Source: Labedaea rhizosphaerae (lineage in GTDB: Bacteria > Actinomycetota > Actinomycetes > Mycobacteriales > Pseudonocardiaceae). From it: a stretch of DNA of 64,000 nucleotides. The stretch spans positions 310,001-374,000 of the forward strand of contig NZ_SNXZ01000007.1 in NCBI RefSeq assembly GCF_004362825.1. The letters run 5' to 3'. Both the position numbers and the translations under genes were made by a program. Shown here piece after piece: positions 9,301 to 19,800 of this stretch; positions within the stretch are counted from its first letter, which is position 1, and the number at the start of each line of letters is the position of its first letter. A model generated the notes under the pieces. The model ran no database searches, had not been told where the DNA came from, and worked only from the letters and a program-made list of their open reading frames with translations.

Positions 9301-12300
9301 CGCCGACCTGGCCACGTCGTTGCCCACGCTGCCCGAACGCGACTACGGCGAGCCGGTCACGCCCGGCACCGCGCAGCGCCGGCTGATCAGTGCCGTGCAC
9401 ACGGAGTTCTGGGACGACGCGCTCGCCGCGGCGCTGCCGCCGGGGCAGATCGGCGTGCGGGCGTTGCCACGCAGGCGGCTCGTGTTCGCGTTGACGCCCC
9501 AGCTCGTCGCCGACGTCTACGGCGGCGAGGTCAGCCCGGCCGTGCTGGCCGGTGAGGGCGGCTACGAGCTGGCCGGCGGCCGGTGGTGGGCCGCCGACGG
9601 CGTCCGGGTCTACGACAGCGCGCGCTGCTACCTGCCGGTGCGGCACGTGAGCCCGTTCGGCAACAACGCGACGGTCGACTACGACAGCAACTCGTTGCTG
9701 GTCACGGCCGTGCGCGCCTCGAGCGCGGCCCAGCTGTCGCTCAACACCACCCAGGTCGTCAACGACTACGTGGTGCTCGGGCCGCGGCTGCTCACCGATC
9801 CGCACGGGGTGCGGCACAGCGTGGCGTTCGACCCGCTGGGCCGGGTGGTGGCGGAGTGGTCGATCGCGCCGGACGGCAGCGGCGACACCGACGCGCTGCC
9901 CAACACCGTGCACCAGTACGGGTCCGGCTCGTGGCGGGCCGGGACCGGTCCGGCGTGGACGCAGACCGCGCGCCGGGAACGTCGTGGTGATTCCACGAGT
10001 CCGTGGCAGGCGCAACGGCTCTACATCGACGGCATGACCCGCGTCGCGATGACCAAGGTACAGGCCGAACCGGGTGAGGCGTGGACGAGCGACGGCGCCG
10101 GCGGGGCGGTGCTGGTCGACACCGGTGCGAGCCCGCGCTGGGTCGGTACCGGGCGCACGGTGTTCAACAACAAGGGATTGCCGGTCGAGCAGTACGAGCC
10201 GTACTTCGCCGCCGACAACGGGTTCGACACCGCCGACGCGCTGGTGAAGCGGGCGCTGAGCCAGACCCGGCGCTATGACCCGCTGGGCCGGGTGATCCGG
10301 ATCGACCACCCGGACGGCACCTACGCCACCACGTCCATCGAGCCGTGGCGGCAGGTCGAGTCCGACCGGAACGACACCGTGCTGACCAGTGACTGGTTCG
10401 CGGTCCGCAGCGGCGGTGGCGTCACGCCCGCGCAGGCGCGCGCCGCGTCGCTGGCCGCCGCGCACGCGAGCACGCCGACCGTGTCGTTGTGCGACGCGCT
10501 CGGCCGCGTGGTCCGCACGCGAGCCGACAACGGCACCGACGGCGTCTACGAGACCCGGACGCACCTCGACCTGGCCGGCACCCCGATCGCGGTCGACGAC
10601 ACCCGGGGCGTGCGGGTCGGCGAGCAGCTCAACGACGCCGCCGGTCGCGTCCTGCGCACCCGCAGCGTGGACGCGGGGGAGCAGCGGGCGCTGCCCGACG
10701 CGGCCGGGCGCGAGGTGCGCCACTGGTCGGCCACCGGGCACCGGGTCACCGTCCGCTACGACCTGCTGGGCCGCCCGACCCAGGTGCTGCGCCGCGATCC
10801 GGGCGGGGCGACGGACACGCTCATCGAGTACACGGTCTACGGCGAGCAGCACCCACAGGCGGTGAGCCGCTGCCTCGTCGGGCAGGTGCACCGGCGCTAC
10901 GACGAGGTCGGCCTGTCCACCGCCGAACGCTACGACCTGGTCGGCAACCTGGCCGACGGGCACCGCAGGCTGCTGCGCACACCGGGCACGGCCGACTGGG
11001 GCGCCCTGGCCGGGCAGCCGCTGGCCGCGCTCGACGGGCTCACCACCGCGGTGCTCGACGCGGAATCCTTCGGCGCCGCAACGGAGTTCGACGCGTTGCA
11101 CCGCCCGGTCACCCAGACCCAGCCGGACGGCACCGTGGTCCGCTACGGCTACGGCGGCGGCGGGTTGCTCGGCTCGGTCGCGCTCCGGTTCCCCGGCGCG
11201 GCAAGCGACAAGACCGTGGTCACCACCATCGCCTACGACGCCCACCGCAGGCAAACCCTTGTCACGTACGGCAACGGCGTCACGAGCACGATGACGTTCG
11301 ACCCCGCGTCGCAGCAGCTGACCGGCCTGGAGAGCAGGCACGGTGCGACCGTGCTGCAGGACCTCGCCTACACGTACGACCCGGTCGGCAACGTCGTGCA
11401 GACCGACGACGGCACCGCGCAGTCGACGTACTTCGCCGGTGCCGTGGCCGGGCCGGGCGGCCGGTTCACCTACGACCCGCTCTACCGGCTGCGCACCGCG
11501 ACCGGCCGCGAGCACGCGAGCCTCGGCAGCCAGCCGGACCGGCGTGAGCCCGCCTTGCCCACGGTCCCGCACCCCAATGACGCCAACGCTGTGCGCACCT
11601 ACACCGAGACCTACTCCTACGACGACGTCGGCAACATCACCGGTTTCGCGCACGCCGCCGGCCCGAACTCGTGGACACGGCACTACCAGTACGCGCCCGG
11701 CACGAACCGCCTGGCGACGCACTCGCTGCCCGGTGACGCACCCGCCGGCCCGTACAGCGCGGTGTTCGGACACGACCCTGGCGGCAACGTCGTGGCGATG
11801 CCCGGCATGACGGCCATGGTGTGGAACCACGCGGGCAAGCTGGTCAGCGCCGACCTCGGCGGCGGCGGTTCGGTGACCTTCCACCACGACGGCGGCGCGA
11901 ACCGGGTCCGCAAGGTCTGGCAACGCCTCGGCGGGCTGCGCGAGGAACGCATCTACCTCGGTGACCACGAGGTCTTCCGGCGCTACCGGGCGGGCACGCT
12001 GGTCTTCGAGCGGCGCACGCTGCGCGTGGCCAACGGCGCCCGCCAGGCCGTGCTGGTCGAGACGGTCACCCTCGACGCGGACAACCCCGCGGCGAGCCAC
12101 GACCCCGTGCTGCGCTACCAGCTCGGTGACAAGTCCGGCTCCAGCGCGGTCGAGTGCGACGAGTCGGGGTCGGTGCTGTCCTACGAGGAGTACCACCCGT
12201 TCGGCACCACCGCGTTGTGGCTCGCCCGCGGTGCGGCCGCCGGCAAGGAGAAGGACGAGGAGACCGGGCTCTACAGCTTCGGCGCCCGCTACTACGCCTG

Positions 12301-13855
12301 CTGGCTGGGCCGGTGGCTCAGCCCCGACCTGGCCGGGCTCGTCGACGGCGTGAACCGCTATGCCTACGTGCACAACAACCCGCTGTGCCACACCGACCCG
12401 TCCGGGCTGATCAGCGAACGCGACCGGCAGATGTGGTTCAGCGAGGGCAAGTGGTTCTGGGGCCAGGCAAAAGCGAACTGGGGAGACCGCTACTTCTCGC
12501 GGGATCTCAAGCGGTACTTCAAGGGTGTCACGAAGCAGTGGGGCGGCCCGAAGAAGTGGGACATCGGCCACCAGGGCACGCCGCACGCGTTGATGAAACC
12601 CGGCGCCGTGGGGCCGGTCAGCGTCGAGAACCGGGCGTGGAACCGGTTCAAGGGCGCCACGTCGGACAAGGCCGCCGTCAACAAGGCGGTCGCGGGCGGC
12701 GCGACCAAGCGGGTCAAGGGCAAGTATCCGGGACCCAGGACGCCCATTCCGCACGGCCAGCCGGCCGCGCCGACCCTGACCCCCGGGATCAGGCCGAACC
12801 TGCCGGGCAAGCACCTGCCGGAAACCCACATGCCCAAGCCCCCGCCGAACGCGCCGCGGGTGGGGGAGCAGTTGAGGTTCAACTTCGGCAAGGAACCGGC
12901 GCCGACGATCAAGCCGGCCGAGCAGCTCTCGCTGGACTTCACCAAGCCGGCCAAGCCCGCCGCGAAGCCGTCCGGGCAGCTGGAGTTCGACTTCTCGGCC
13001 AAGCCCAAGCCGGGCGGTGGCGGGCCGGCCGGCGGCACACCGGGTGGGCCGCCCCCGAAACCCGTCGAGACCAAGCCGACCGCGCCGAAGTCCGCGGGTG
13101 ACCCGGTGCCACCGCCGGGTGAGGTCGCGGTGCCCAAGCCGGCCTCGGCCAAGCCCGGCGCGCTGGCCGAGGACGCGGCCGCGCTGGGCAAGGGGACCGG
13201 GGCCGCGGCCAAGGAAACCAAGGCCGTGAGCGACGTGGTGAAGGAGGCCAACACCGCGGTCGAAGTGGCCAAGGACGTCAACACCGTGGCCAAGGACGCC
13301 AACACGGTCAACGAGCTGGTGAAGGACGCCAAGACGGTCGGCACCGTCGTGAAGAACGGCACCCCGCTGGTGAAGGACGCCATCACCGTGACCAAGGAGG
13401 TCAGCACGCTGACCAAGGTGGTCAACACCGGCTCGAAGGTGGTCAAGGTGGCCGCCCCCATCGTGAAGGTGGCGGCGCCGATGGTGCGGGTGGTCGGTGA
13501 GGTGGCCAAGCCGCTGGGCGTCGGCGTGGCCCTCGTCGACCTGGGCACCGCGCACAACAACTCCGACCGCCTCGTCGCCACCGGCGACCTCGCCGCGGGC
13601 GTGGCCGTCTACTTCGGACCGGTGGGCGAGTCCTTCACGGCCGGCTACACCGTGGGCGGCCTGGTCGACAAGGGCATCGAGAAGGCGTCGAAGGCGACCC
13701 TCGGCGTGGACCTCTCACCGTCCAACGGCATCGCCAAACAGCTCGAAGCGGCCGACAAGGTGGCGTCCTACGTCATCCCGGACGACTCGAGCAAACCGGC
13801 CTACAAGAACGAGAACAAGGTCGCCTGGTTCCTGATCGACACCCTCGGCTTCTGA
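6338..13855 (+). CDS. Tc toxin TcB-TcC fusion (SpvB/Rhs) with C-terminal nuclease-like toxin
   Basis: This encodes 2505 residues; the ATG at 6338 has CAGGAG upstream. An SpvB domain (about residues 20-350; LTIPFAASPGRG, FGWGWDVGVPS) leads into TcdB middle domains with FG-GAP-like repeats (DLDGEGLPGIL, DLDGTGTADLLYLG). A long run of YD/Rhs repeats follows, ending in the core signature GARYYACWLGRWLSPD and DPSGL near residue 2020. B and C parts are fused, forming the cocoon that encapsulates and cleaves the effector. Residues about 2030-2120 are the variable effector, with WDIGHQGTPHALM (His2078) resembling GH-E/HNH-type nuclease toxins. Unusually, about 385 residues follow: a Pro/Lys linker with three QLx[F/L]xF repeats, a Lys/Val/Thr repeat region and a hydrophobic tail. 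TcA follows after 33 bp; no immunity gene is seen. Confidence 0.93.
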   Translation: MASGLAPSAGSGPGADVLPVPVLPKGGLAVHGLGEQFEVHTHTGGCSLTIPFAASPGRGASSVSLALAYQSGGHRSLFGWGWDVGVPSVARRLTTQLPTYTDADTFGVSGFEDLVPLLVPGGGDWQPYDETASIDGAPHRVERFRPRADDTHTRIERCTNTADGTVFWRTVDAGGVTRVFGRSAGARISDPADPTGKTRVFQWLLEEVHDDLGNVVVYEYKREDTAGVADRPGERHRLAPGALPQANRHLKRIRYGNAVPGDPASTRLSVVFDYGEHDLGADEVRPWPARPDAYSDYHAGYELRTYRLCRRLMMFHEFDDLGPGPSPRLVRTLELTHDTDPAVTLLTAVTHAGYRWTGAAYARADLPPLELTYTGARPANALADLTMTEVSAGAQVRFTDLDGEGLPGILAGTAGGWTYQRPLGGGAFAPPVAVRELPPGVHPDSLRDLDGSGRLAGVSEDGPLVGSTIRRPEGTWERWRPFTTRAVQEPASERMDLDGTGFADLVARGPDELCWTPGCGRDGFGPPRRIPTAGTDAAGPRPPSADSGHAWFTADLSGGGLGDLVRVGNGTVDYWPSLGWGRFGARVTMGGSEPFDDTEHFDSRRVRFADLDGTGTADLLYLGDRAITKYTNQSGTSWAEPEVLEPAPPVGAMDELRVLDLLGAGTPCLVWTTSSPSGPRARYLDLAPAGRPWQLIRYVNNLGGRTDITYGASAQLCLADRKAGTPWRTRLASSTQVVTELRATDLVAGTESVRGYRYRDGWFDPVERESRGFARVVTLDAETVAAPGNPLDLPPVRTVEWFHNGSADAEPGGVFTGDPAALRLDAHDLADVTGATEFRQAVRALAGQAHRTEVYAEDGVSDAPISVTTNRVRVRQLQPAHDGRPGVFRVEPLESMTAHYERTADDPRVTHELTLAVDDHGAPTSTSTVAYPRRVPEIDEQNQVLIGWSRTNLTTVDDATTHRVSVPTGSWEYEITGLPVPVSGRFAAADLATSLPTLPERDYGEPVTPGTAQRRLISAVHTEFWDDALAAALPPGQIGVRALPRRRLVFALTPQLVADVYGGEVSPAVLAGEGGYELAGGRWWAADGVRVYDSARCYLPVRHVSPFGNNATVDYDSNSLLVTAVRASSAAQLSLNTTQVVNDYVVLGPRLLTDPHGVRHSVAFDPLGRVVAEWSIAPDGSGDTDALPNTVHQYGSGSWRAGTGPAWTQTARRERRGDSTSPWQAQRLYIDGMTRVAMTKVQAEPGEAWTSDGAGGAVLVDTGASPRWVGTGRTVFNNKGLPVEQYEPYFAADNGFDTADALVKRALSQTRRYDPLGRVIRIDHPDGTYATTSIEPWRQVESDRNDTVLTSDWFAVRSGGGVTPAQARAASLAAAHASTPTVSLCDALGRVVRTRADNGTDGVYETRTHLDLAGTPIAVDDTRGVRVGEQLNDAAGRVLRTRSVDAGEQRALPDAAGREVRHWSATGHRVTVRYDLLGRPTQVLRRDPGGATDTLIEYTVYGEQHPQAVSRCLVGQVHRRYDEVGLSTAERYDLVGNLADGHRRLLRTPGTADWGALAGQPLAALDGLTTAVLDAESFGAATEFDALHRPVTQTQPDGTVVRYGYGGGGLLGSVALRFPGAASDKTVVTTIAYDAHRRQTLVTYGNGVTSTMTFDPASQQLTGLESRHGATVLQDLAYTYDPVGNVVQTDDGTAQSTYFAGAVAGPGGRFTYDPLYRLRTATGREHASLGSQPDRREPALPTVPHPNDANAVRTYTETYSYDDVGNITGFAHAAGPNSWTRHYQYAPGTNRLATHSLPGDAPAGPYSAVFGHDPGGNVVAMPGMTAMVWNHAGKLVSADLGGGGSVTFHHDGGANRVRKVWQRLGGLREERIYLGDHEVFRRYRAGTLVFERRTLRVANGARQAVLVETVTLDADNPAASHDPVLRYQLGDKSGSSAVECDESGSVLSYEEYHPFGTTALWLARGAAAGKEKDEETGLYSFGARYYACWLGRWLSPDLAGLVDGVNRYAYVHNNPLCHTDPSGLISERDRQMWFSEGKWFWGQAKANWGDRYFSRDLKRYFKGVTKQWGGPKKWDIGHQGTPHALMKPGAVGPVSVENRAWNRFKGATSDKAAVNKAVAGGATKRVKGKYPGPRTPIPHGQPAAPTLTPGIRPNLPGKHLPETHMPKPPPNAPRVGEQLRFNFGKEPAPTIKPAEQLSLDFTKPAKPAAKPSGQLEFDFSAKPKPGGGGPAGGTPGGPPPKPVETKPTAPKSAGDPVPPPGEVAVPKPASAKPGALAEDAAALGKGTGAAAKETKAVSDVVKEANTAVEVAKDVNTVAKDANTVNELVKDAKTVGTVVKNGTPLVKDAITVTKEVSTLTKVVNTGSKVVKVAAPIVKVAAPMVRVVGEVAKPLGVGVALVDLGTAHNNSDRLVATGDLAAGVAVYFGPVGESFTAGYTVGGLVDKGIEKASKATLGVDLSPSNGIAKQLEAADKVASYVIPDDSSKPAYKNENKVAWFLIDTLGF

Positions 13856-13888
13856 TCACCCTGCCGCACGACCTGGAGAGAAACCGCA

Positions 13889-16800
13889 ATGAGTGAGAAC
13901 TTCCGCGCGCTGTCGGTCGGCCAGTCCGGCCCCGCGGTGCGCACGCTGCAGGCGCGGCTTCTCGACTTCGGGGCCGCGCCGACCCACGACGAGCTGGTCG
14001 CCGGGATGTTCGGGGCGAGCACCCGCTACCAGCTCATCGCCGTGCAGCAACGGTTGCAGCTCCCGGCCACCGGCGTGGCCGACCCGGACACCGTGCGGGC
14101 CCTGAACGCCGCCGAGACGACCCGGCACGGCTACGTCGTGGGCCTGGTGCTCGGCCCGCGCGAGGAGCCTGCGACCGGGGTGACGGTGCGGGCCTTCGAC
14201 CGCGACATGCGCGCCGAGCAGCCCCTCGGCGAGCCCGCGGTGTCCGGTGTGGACGGTTTCTACCAGGTCACCTACACCCTGGACCAGGCCCGGGAGGCGG
14301 AGGCGGGCACCGCGGACGTGGTGGTGCGCGCCTACCAGGGCGAGATCCAGCTGACCGATCCGCCGATGGCGGAGACGGAGTTCAACGCGGGTCCGCTGGT
14401 CGCGATCACCGTGCGGCTGGCCGTGGCCGTCGCGCCGGAGGAGACCGAGTACGAGCGGATCGTGCGCGTGCTGCGGCCGCTGGTGGGCAAGGTGGCGCTG
14501 ACCGACCTCGCCCAGGACGAGCGCCACCAGGACCTGACGTTCCTCAGCGGTGAGACCCGCATCGCCGCGGCCAAGATCGAGCACGTCGCCGTGGCGCACC
14601 GGCTGCTGGCGGCCACCAAGATCACCGCGCCGTTCTTCTACGCGTTGTTCGCCCTCGACACGCTCGCGTCGGCGACCCACTGGGCCAGTTTGACCCCGCG
14701 GCTACGGATCACGCTGGCCAGCGAGGTGCACCCGCTGCTGCTGGACATCGCGTTGCTGTCCGATGAGGACATCACGGCCGCCGTGCGCCGCGCGGTCGAG
14801 ACGTTCCTCGTGCCGCGCGCCGTGCTGGACCAGCTGCCGGAGATCCTGGAAATGCTCGGCGCGTACCGCGCGGAGGCGCGCCGGTACGCGGCCGAGCAAC
14901 GCGAACGCGTGCTCAACGACCACCTGCAGCACCTGCTGGACTCCGACCTCGTCGCCCAGGTCACGTCCATCATGGACGGTGACGCGTTCGGCGACCTGCC
15001 GGGCCTGTTCGACCGGCTCTTCGCGCTGGACCCGGTGGCGCCGCAGCAGCAGGCCGACCGGACCCGCGGCAAGCTGTCGCTGGTGGAGTTGCTCGGCAAC
15101 GACGCCGGGCTGATCGAGCACGTGCGGGCCGAGCACGGCCTCGACGGCTTCGACGACGCGCACCGCCTCGCCACGATCGCGCCGGCCGACTGGGCCAAGG
15201 CCGTCCAGGAACGGGCGGACCGTCCGGTGGACGACGAAGACGCGGCCCGCCAAGGGGATCTGCTGGCCGAGCGGATGGCCAACCGCTACCCGACCACCGC
15301 GTTCGCCCACCGCCTGAGCACCGACGACGAGGCGCCGCTGCCGCACGCCGCCGCCGTCGCCGACCTGCTCGCGACCAACCCCGAGTTCGACCTCGCCACC
15401 GGTGACGTCCGGTCGTTGCTGGCCGAGCACCCCGAGTTCACCGGGTCCGGTCCCGCCGCTGCACTGCGTTCCGCGCAACGGGTGTTCCGGCTCGCGCCGA
15501 ACTACGCGAAGTCCCGTGCCCTGCTGGCCGACGGCCTGCACTCGGCCGGGGCGGTGCTCGCGCGTGGCCGCGACCGGTTCGTCCGCGACGCCGTGCGCAG
15601 TGGCGCCTTCGACGCGGGCGCGGCCACGGCGGCGTTCGCCAAGGCCGCCGACGTGCACACCGCGAGCCTGGTGCTGGCCGGACAGCTGACCGGGGCCGCG
15701 TCGGCCACCATGCTGCCCGCGCTCGCGGAGGCGCCGGCCAAGCTGGAGCCGGTGGTCAAGGACTTCCCGTCGATGAAGAGCCTGTTCTCGACCATCGACC
15801 TGTGCGAGTGCTCGGACTGCCGCTCGGTGCACGGCGCGCCCGCGTACCTGGTGGACGTGCTGCAGTACCTGAGCCACCGGCTCGTCACCGACACGACGAC
15901 CACCCCCGCGGTGACGGTCAAGGGCGCGCTGACCGCGTTGCTGCAGCGCCGTCCCGACCTCGCGGTGACCGATCTCAACTGCGCCAACACGAACACCGAG
16001 CTGCCCTACCTGGACGTCGTCTGCGAGTTGCTGGAGGACGCCGTCGCGCCGCACGCCGGCATCGCGTTCGCCGGTGCCGTGGCGGCGGGGCCGGTCAGCG
16101 CGTCGCTGCTGAGCACGTTGCAGGGCGCCGACCTCGCGTTCACCACCGCCGCGATCGTCTACGGCCCGGACCTCGACGGCGGCTACGTCGTGCGGGACAC
16201 GGCCGCGGTCGCGGGCCTCACGCCCGACGGCGGCGGCTGGCGGATCCGCACCCTGCGCCAGACGTTCGGCACCAGCGCACAGGTCAGTGCCGCGCCCGAG
16301 TACGTCAACGACGACGCCTACGCCCGGCTGGCGTCCAGCCCCTTCTGCTTCGCGCTGCCGTTCGACCTGTCCCACCAGGAAACCCGGCGCTACTTCGCGC
16401 AGTTCGACGTGGACCGCGCCGAGCTGATGCGGTTGCTGCAGACCGGTGGCACGCCGTCGGACGCCGCCTGCGCCGCCGAGTCGCTCGGGCTCAGCGACGC
16501 ACAACGGCTGGCCGTGGTCACGCCGGACGTGGCCAACCAGCCGACCATCTGGAACACCCCGGCCGCGCCCGCGGCCAGCACGTTGTCCACAGTGGCCACG
16601 TTTCTCATCCGGGCCGGCATCACCTACGCCGACCTGCTCGACCTCGTCGACCGGCCGTGGCTGGACGGCGGCCAGGACCTCTTCGTCCGGCACCTGGACT
16701 CGACCAGCGACCTCGCCCAGAAGCAGATCGTCAACCTCGACGACACCGCCCTCGACCGGTTCCACCGCTTCCTGCGCGTCCGCACGGCGACTGGGTGGCC

Positions 16801-19800
16801 GACGGCGACCCTGGACCGCGCCATCCGCAGCTCGGCCTGCGGCAAGGGCGTGCTCGACGACGCCTGCCTGATCGCGATCACCGCGCTGATCCGGGCCTCG
16901 CGCGCGATGGGCCTGTCGATCGACGCGACCCTGGATCTGCTGGAACCGTTGTCGCTCACCGACGGCACCTACCCGGCGACGTTCCTCGACCCGGTGCGCA
17001 CCGGGTCGGTGGACAGCCGGTTCCAGCCGGCCGCCGTGCTGGCCAACGAGGCCGCCGAGACCAGCACGCCGGGCTCCGGTGGCAAGCTGTCGGCCGCGGC
17101 GGGCTACCTGGGCCTCGCGCTCGGCACCACCCCGGCCGACACCGCGACCGTGCTGGCGCTCACCGGTACCGACCCGGCGCTGACCACCGCCAGCGTCAGC
17201 CGGGCGTACGCGCTGGCCCGGCTGTGCGTGACGCTGCACCTGAGCGCCGCGGACCTCGACTCAGCCATCGCGGTCACCGGCCTCGACCCGCTCGCGTCCG
17301 CCGACGACCTGACCGCGTTCGCCACGGCCGTCACCCGCCTGCGCGCCACCCCGCTGCCGCCGGCCACCTGGCGCTACCTGCTGCGCCACGAGGCCGCCGA
17401 CCTGACCACCTACGAGGTGGCCGCGGACACCGTGACGTCCTTGCTCACCACGTTGCACGACGTCTACGCCAAGGCCGCCCTCGCCGACGCCTCGCCCTAC
17501 GACGCGGACGCGACCCCGGCCGAGAACACCCGCGCCGTGCGGCCGTTCCTGAACCGGCTGCCCGGCATCACGGCCGGGTCGGTGGCCACGGCGCAAACCC
17601 TGCTCGACGACGCGTGGACCGACCCGGCGGTCACCGAGGCCGCCTTCGTGGACGCGACGTTCGGGCCGTTCTTCGACACCACCGCGCTCAAGGCGGCGCT
17701 GACCGCGCGGGCCGCGGCCGTGGCGCCCAAGGACGCCGCGCAGAACGCCGTGATCGAGGCGCTGGCCACCGCGGTCAGCGACTACCTGTACCGCACCGAC
17801 CGGGAGACCGCGCTCGGCACCGCCGTGGCCACCGACCTGGCCGCGGAGGCGGACGTGGTCGACGCCCTGCTGAACCACGCCCACCTCGAGGAGCCCGTCA
17901 GCGCGGGTGGTCCACTGCTGCACGACGTCCTGCTCGACGACGACACCAGCGCGGCCGCGACCGACCTGAAGGAACGGTCCATCCGGTTGCTGCACACCAT
18001 CAGCCTGGCCACCGGGAAGCTGGAGCTGACCGCGACGACCATCGCCTGGCTGCTCGACAACGCGAAGGCGTTGGGCTGGCTGCGGTGGGACCACCTGCCC
18101 TACGAGGCCGGCCAGCCGGTCACGACCTATGCCGAATGGTTGCGGCTCAACGACTTCCTCGACCTGCTGGCCACCTACCCGGACACGGTGGACCCGGCCC
18201 ATCCAACCGTCCCGGTGACCGCACAAGGGTTCTACGACGCCGTGCTGGCCGGCGGACCCGCGCTGGGCACGCTCGCCCTGCTCACCGGCACCGACCCGGA
18301 CACGCTGACGGCGCTGGACACCCACCTCGGTTTTGCCGTGGCCGACTACACCGACCCGGCCACCGGCAACCGGCTGCTGGCCGCCGCGACGGTGTTGCGG
18401 ACCTTCGGCCTCGACGTGCCCGGTGCGGTCGCCGTGACCGCCCCGGTGCTCGGCCCGGCCGAGGCCAAGCGGATGCGTGCCGCGCTCAAGACCCGCTACG
18501 CCGACACCGAGTGGCTGGGCGTGCTCAAGCAGATCCAGGACGGCCTGCGCCCGCTCAAGCGCGACGCCCTGGTCGCCTACCTGCTCGCGGTCAACCCCCA
18601 CCTGGCCGGCGTGGACGACCTGTACGACTACTTCCTGATCGACGTGCAGATGTCGGCGGGCATGGCGACCTCGCGGATCGTGCAGGCGCACGCCACCGTG
18701 CAGTTGTTCGCCATGCGTTGCCTGATGGCCCTGGAACCGACGTGCGTGGCCCAGGTCGGCGTGGACGACGGCTGGGCGCAGTGGTCGTGGATGGCCAACT
18801 TCCGGGTGTGGGAGGCCAACCGCAAGATCTTCCTGTGGCCGGAGAACTGGCACGTGCCGAGCCTGCGCGACGACCGGTCGGAGCTCTTCGTCAAGCTCGA
18901 CGACCAGCTCCAGCAGGACGCGCTCACCGACCTGTCGGTCGAGGACGCCACCGGCGCCTACCTCGAACGCCTCGACGACATCGCGCACCTGGACGTGATG
19001 GCCGTCTACTACGACACCGCCGCGCGGATCGAGCACGTCTTCGCCCGCACCAAGGGCGGTGCGCCGTACACGTACTTCCACCGCCAGTTCATCGCCGAGC
19101 GGGCCTGGACGCCGTGGACGACCGTGCCGCTGGACATCACCGGCGACCAGTTGCTGGCGTTCTCCCGCAACTCCCGGCTGACGCTGGCGTGGCCCGTGTT
19201 CACCTCGGAACCCGACGACAAGAAGAACCCGCCGGACACCCCGGACCCGGCCAGCCTCGGCGGCGGCAAGGCCAACGACAAGCCGGACAAGCGCTGGAAG
19301 ATCCAGCTCGCGGTCAGCGAGTACGCGGGCGGGCGCTGGCGGGAGAAGCGGATCTCCCACGACGGCCTCCACACCTTGTTCGGACCGACGCAGTACGACC
19401 CGTCGCACTTCAACTTCTTCGTGTGGGCGCTCGGGGCGACCCAGGCCATCACGTGCTTCAGCCCCGGTGGCTACCTCGGCTCGTTCGCGCTGACCGGGTG
19501 CAAGGGCTACCCCGAGCCGCAGCAGGGCGGGTCGCTGGCCATGCAGCTCTACCCGCGCTTCAAGGACACCGACCTGCTGGCCGACCGGTTCACCCCGTCC
19601 TCGGGGTACGTCGGCGAAGAGCTGACGATCAAGCAACTGCCGATCACGCCGCCGCAGCCGATCTTCGGCCAGACGCCGTCGGGCCCGTTCGAGATCACCT
19701 ACCCGTTCCAGCTGACGGTGATCGACTGGCTGGTCGTCGCGATCGAGCTGTGGGCCCAGGCGCACGCGACCCAGAACCTCGCCTACGGCGAGATGCGCCG

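Noticed and set aside
6299-13555. A 2418-residue open frame antisense to the TcB-TcC gene
   Set aside because: It is a high-GC mirror frame: rich in Arg, Gly, Val and His with no domain structure, while the plus frame has clear SpvB and Rhs motifs throughout.
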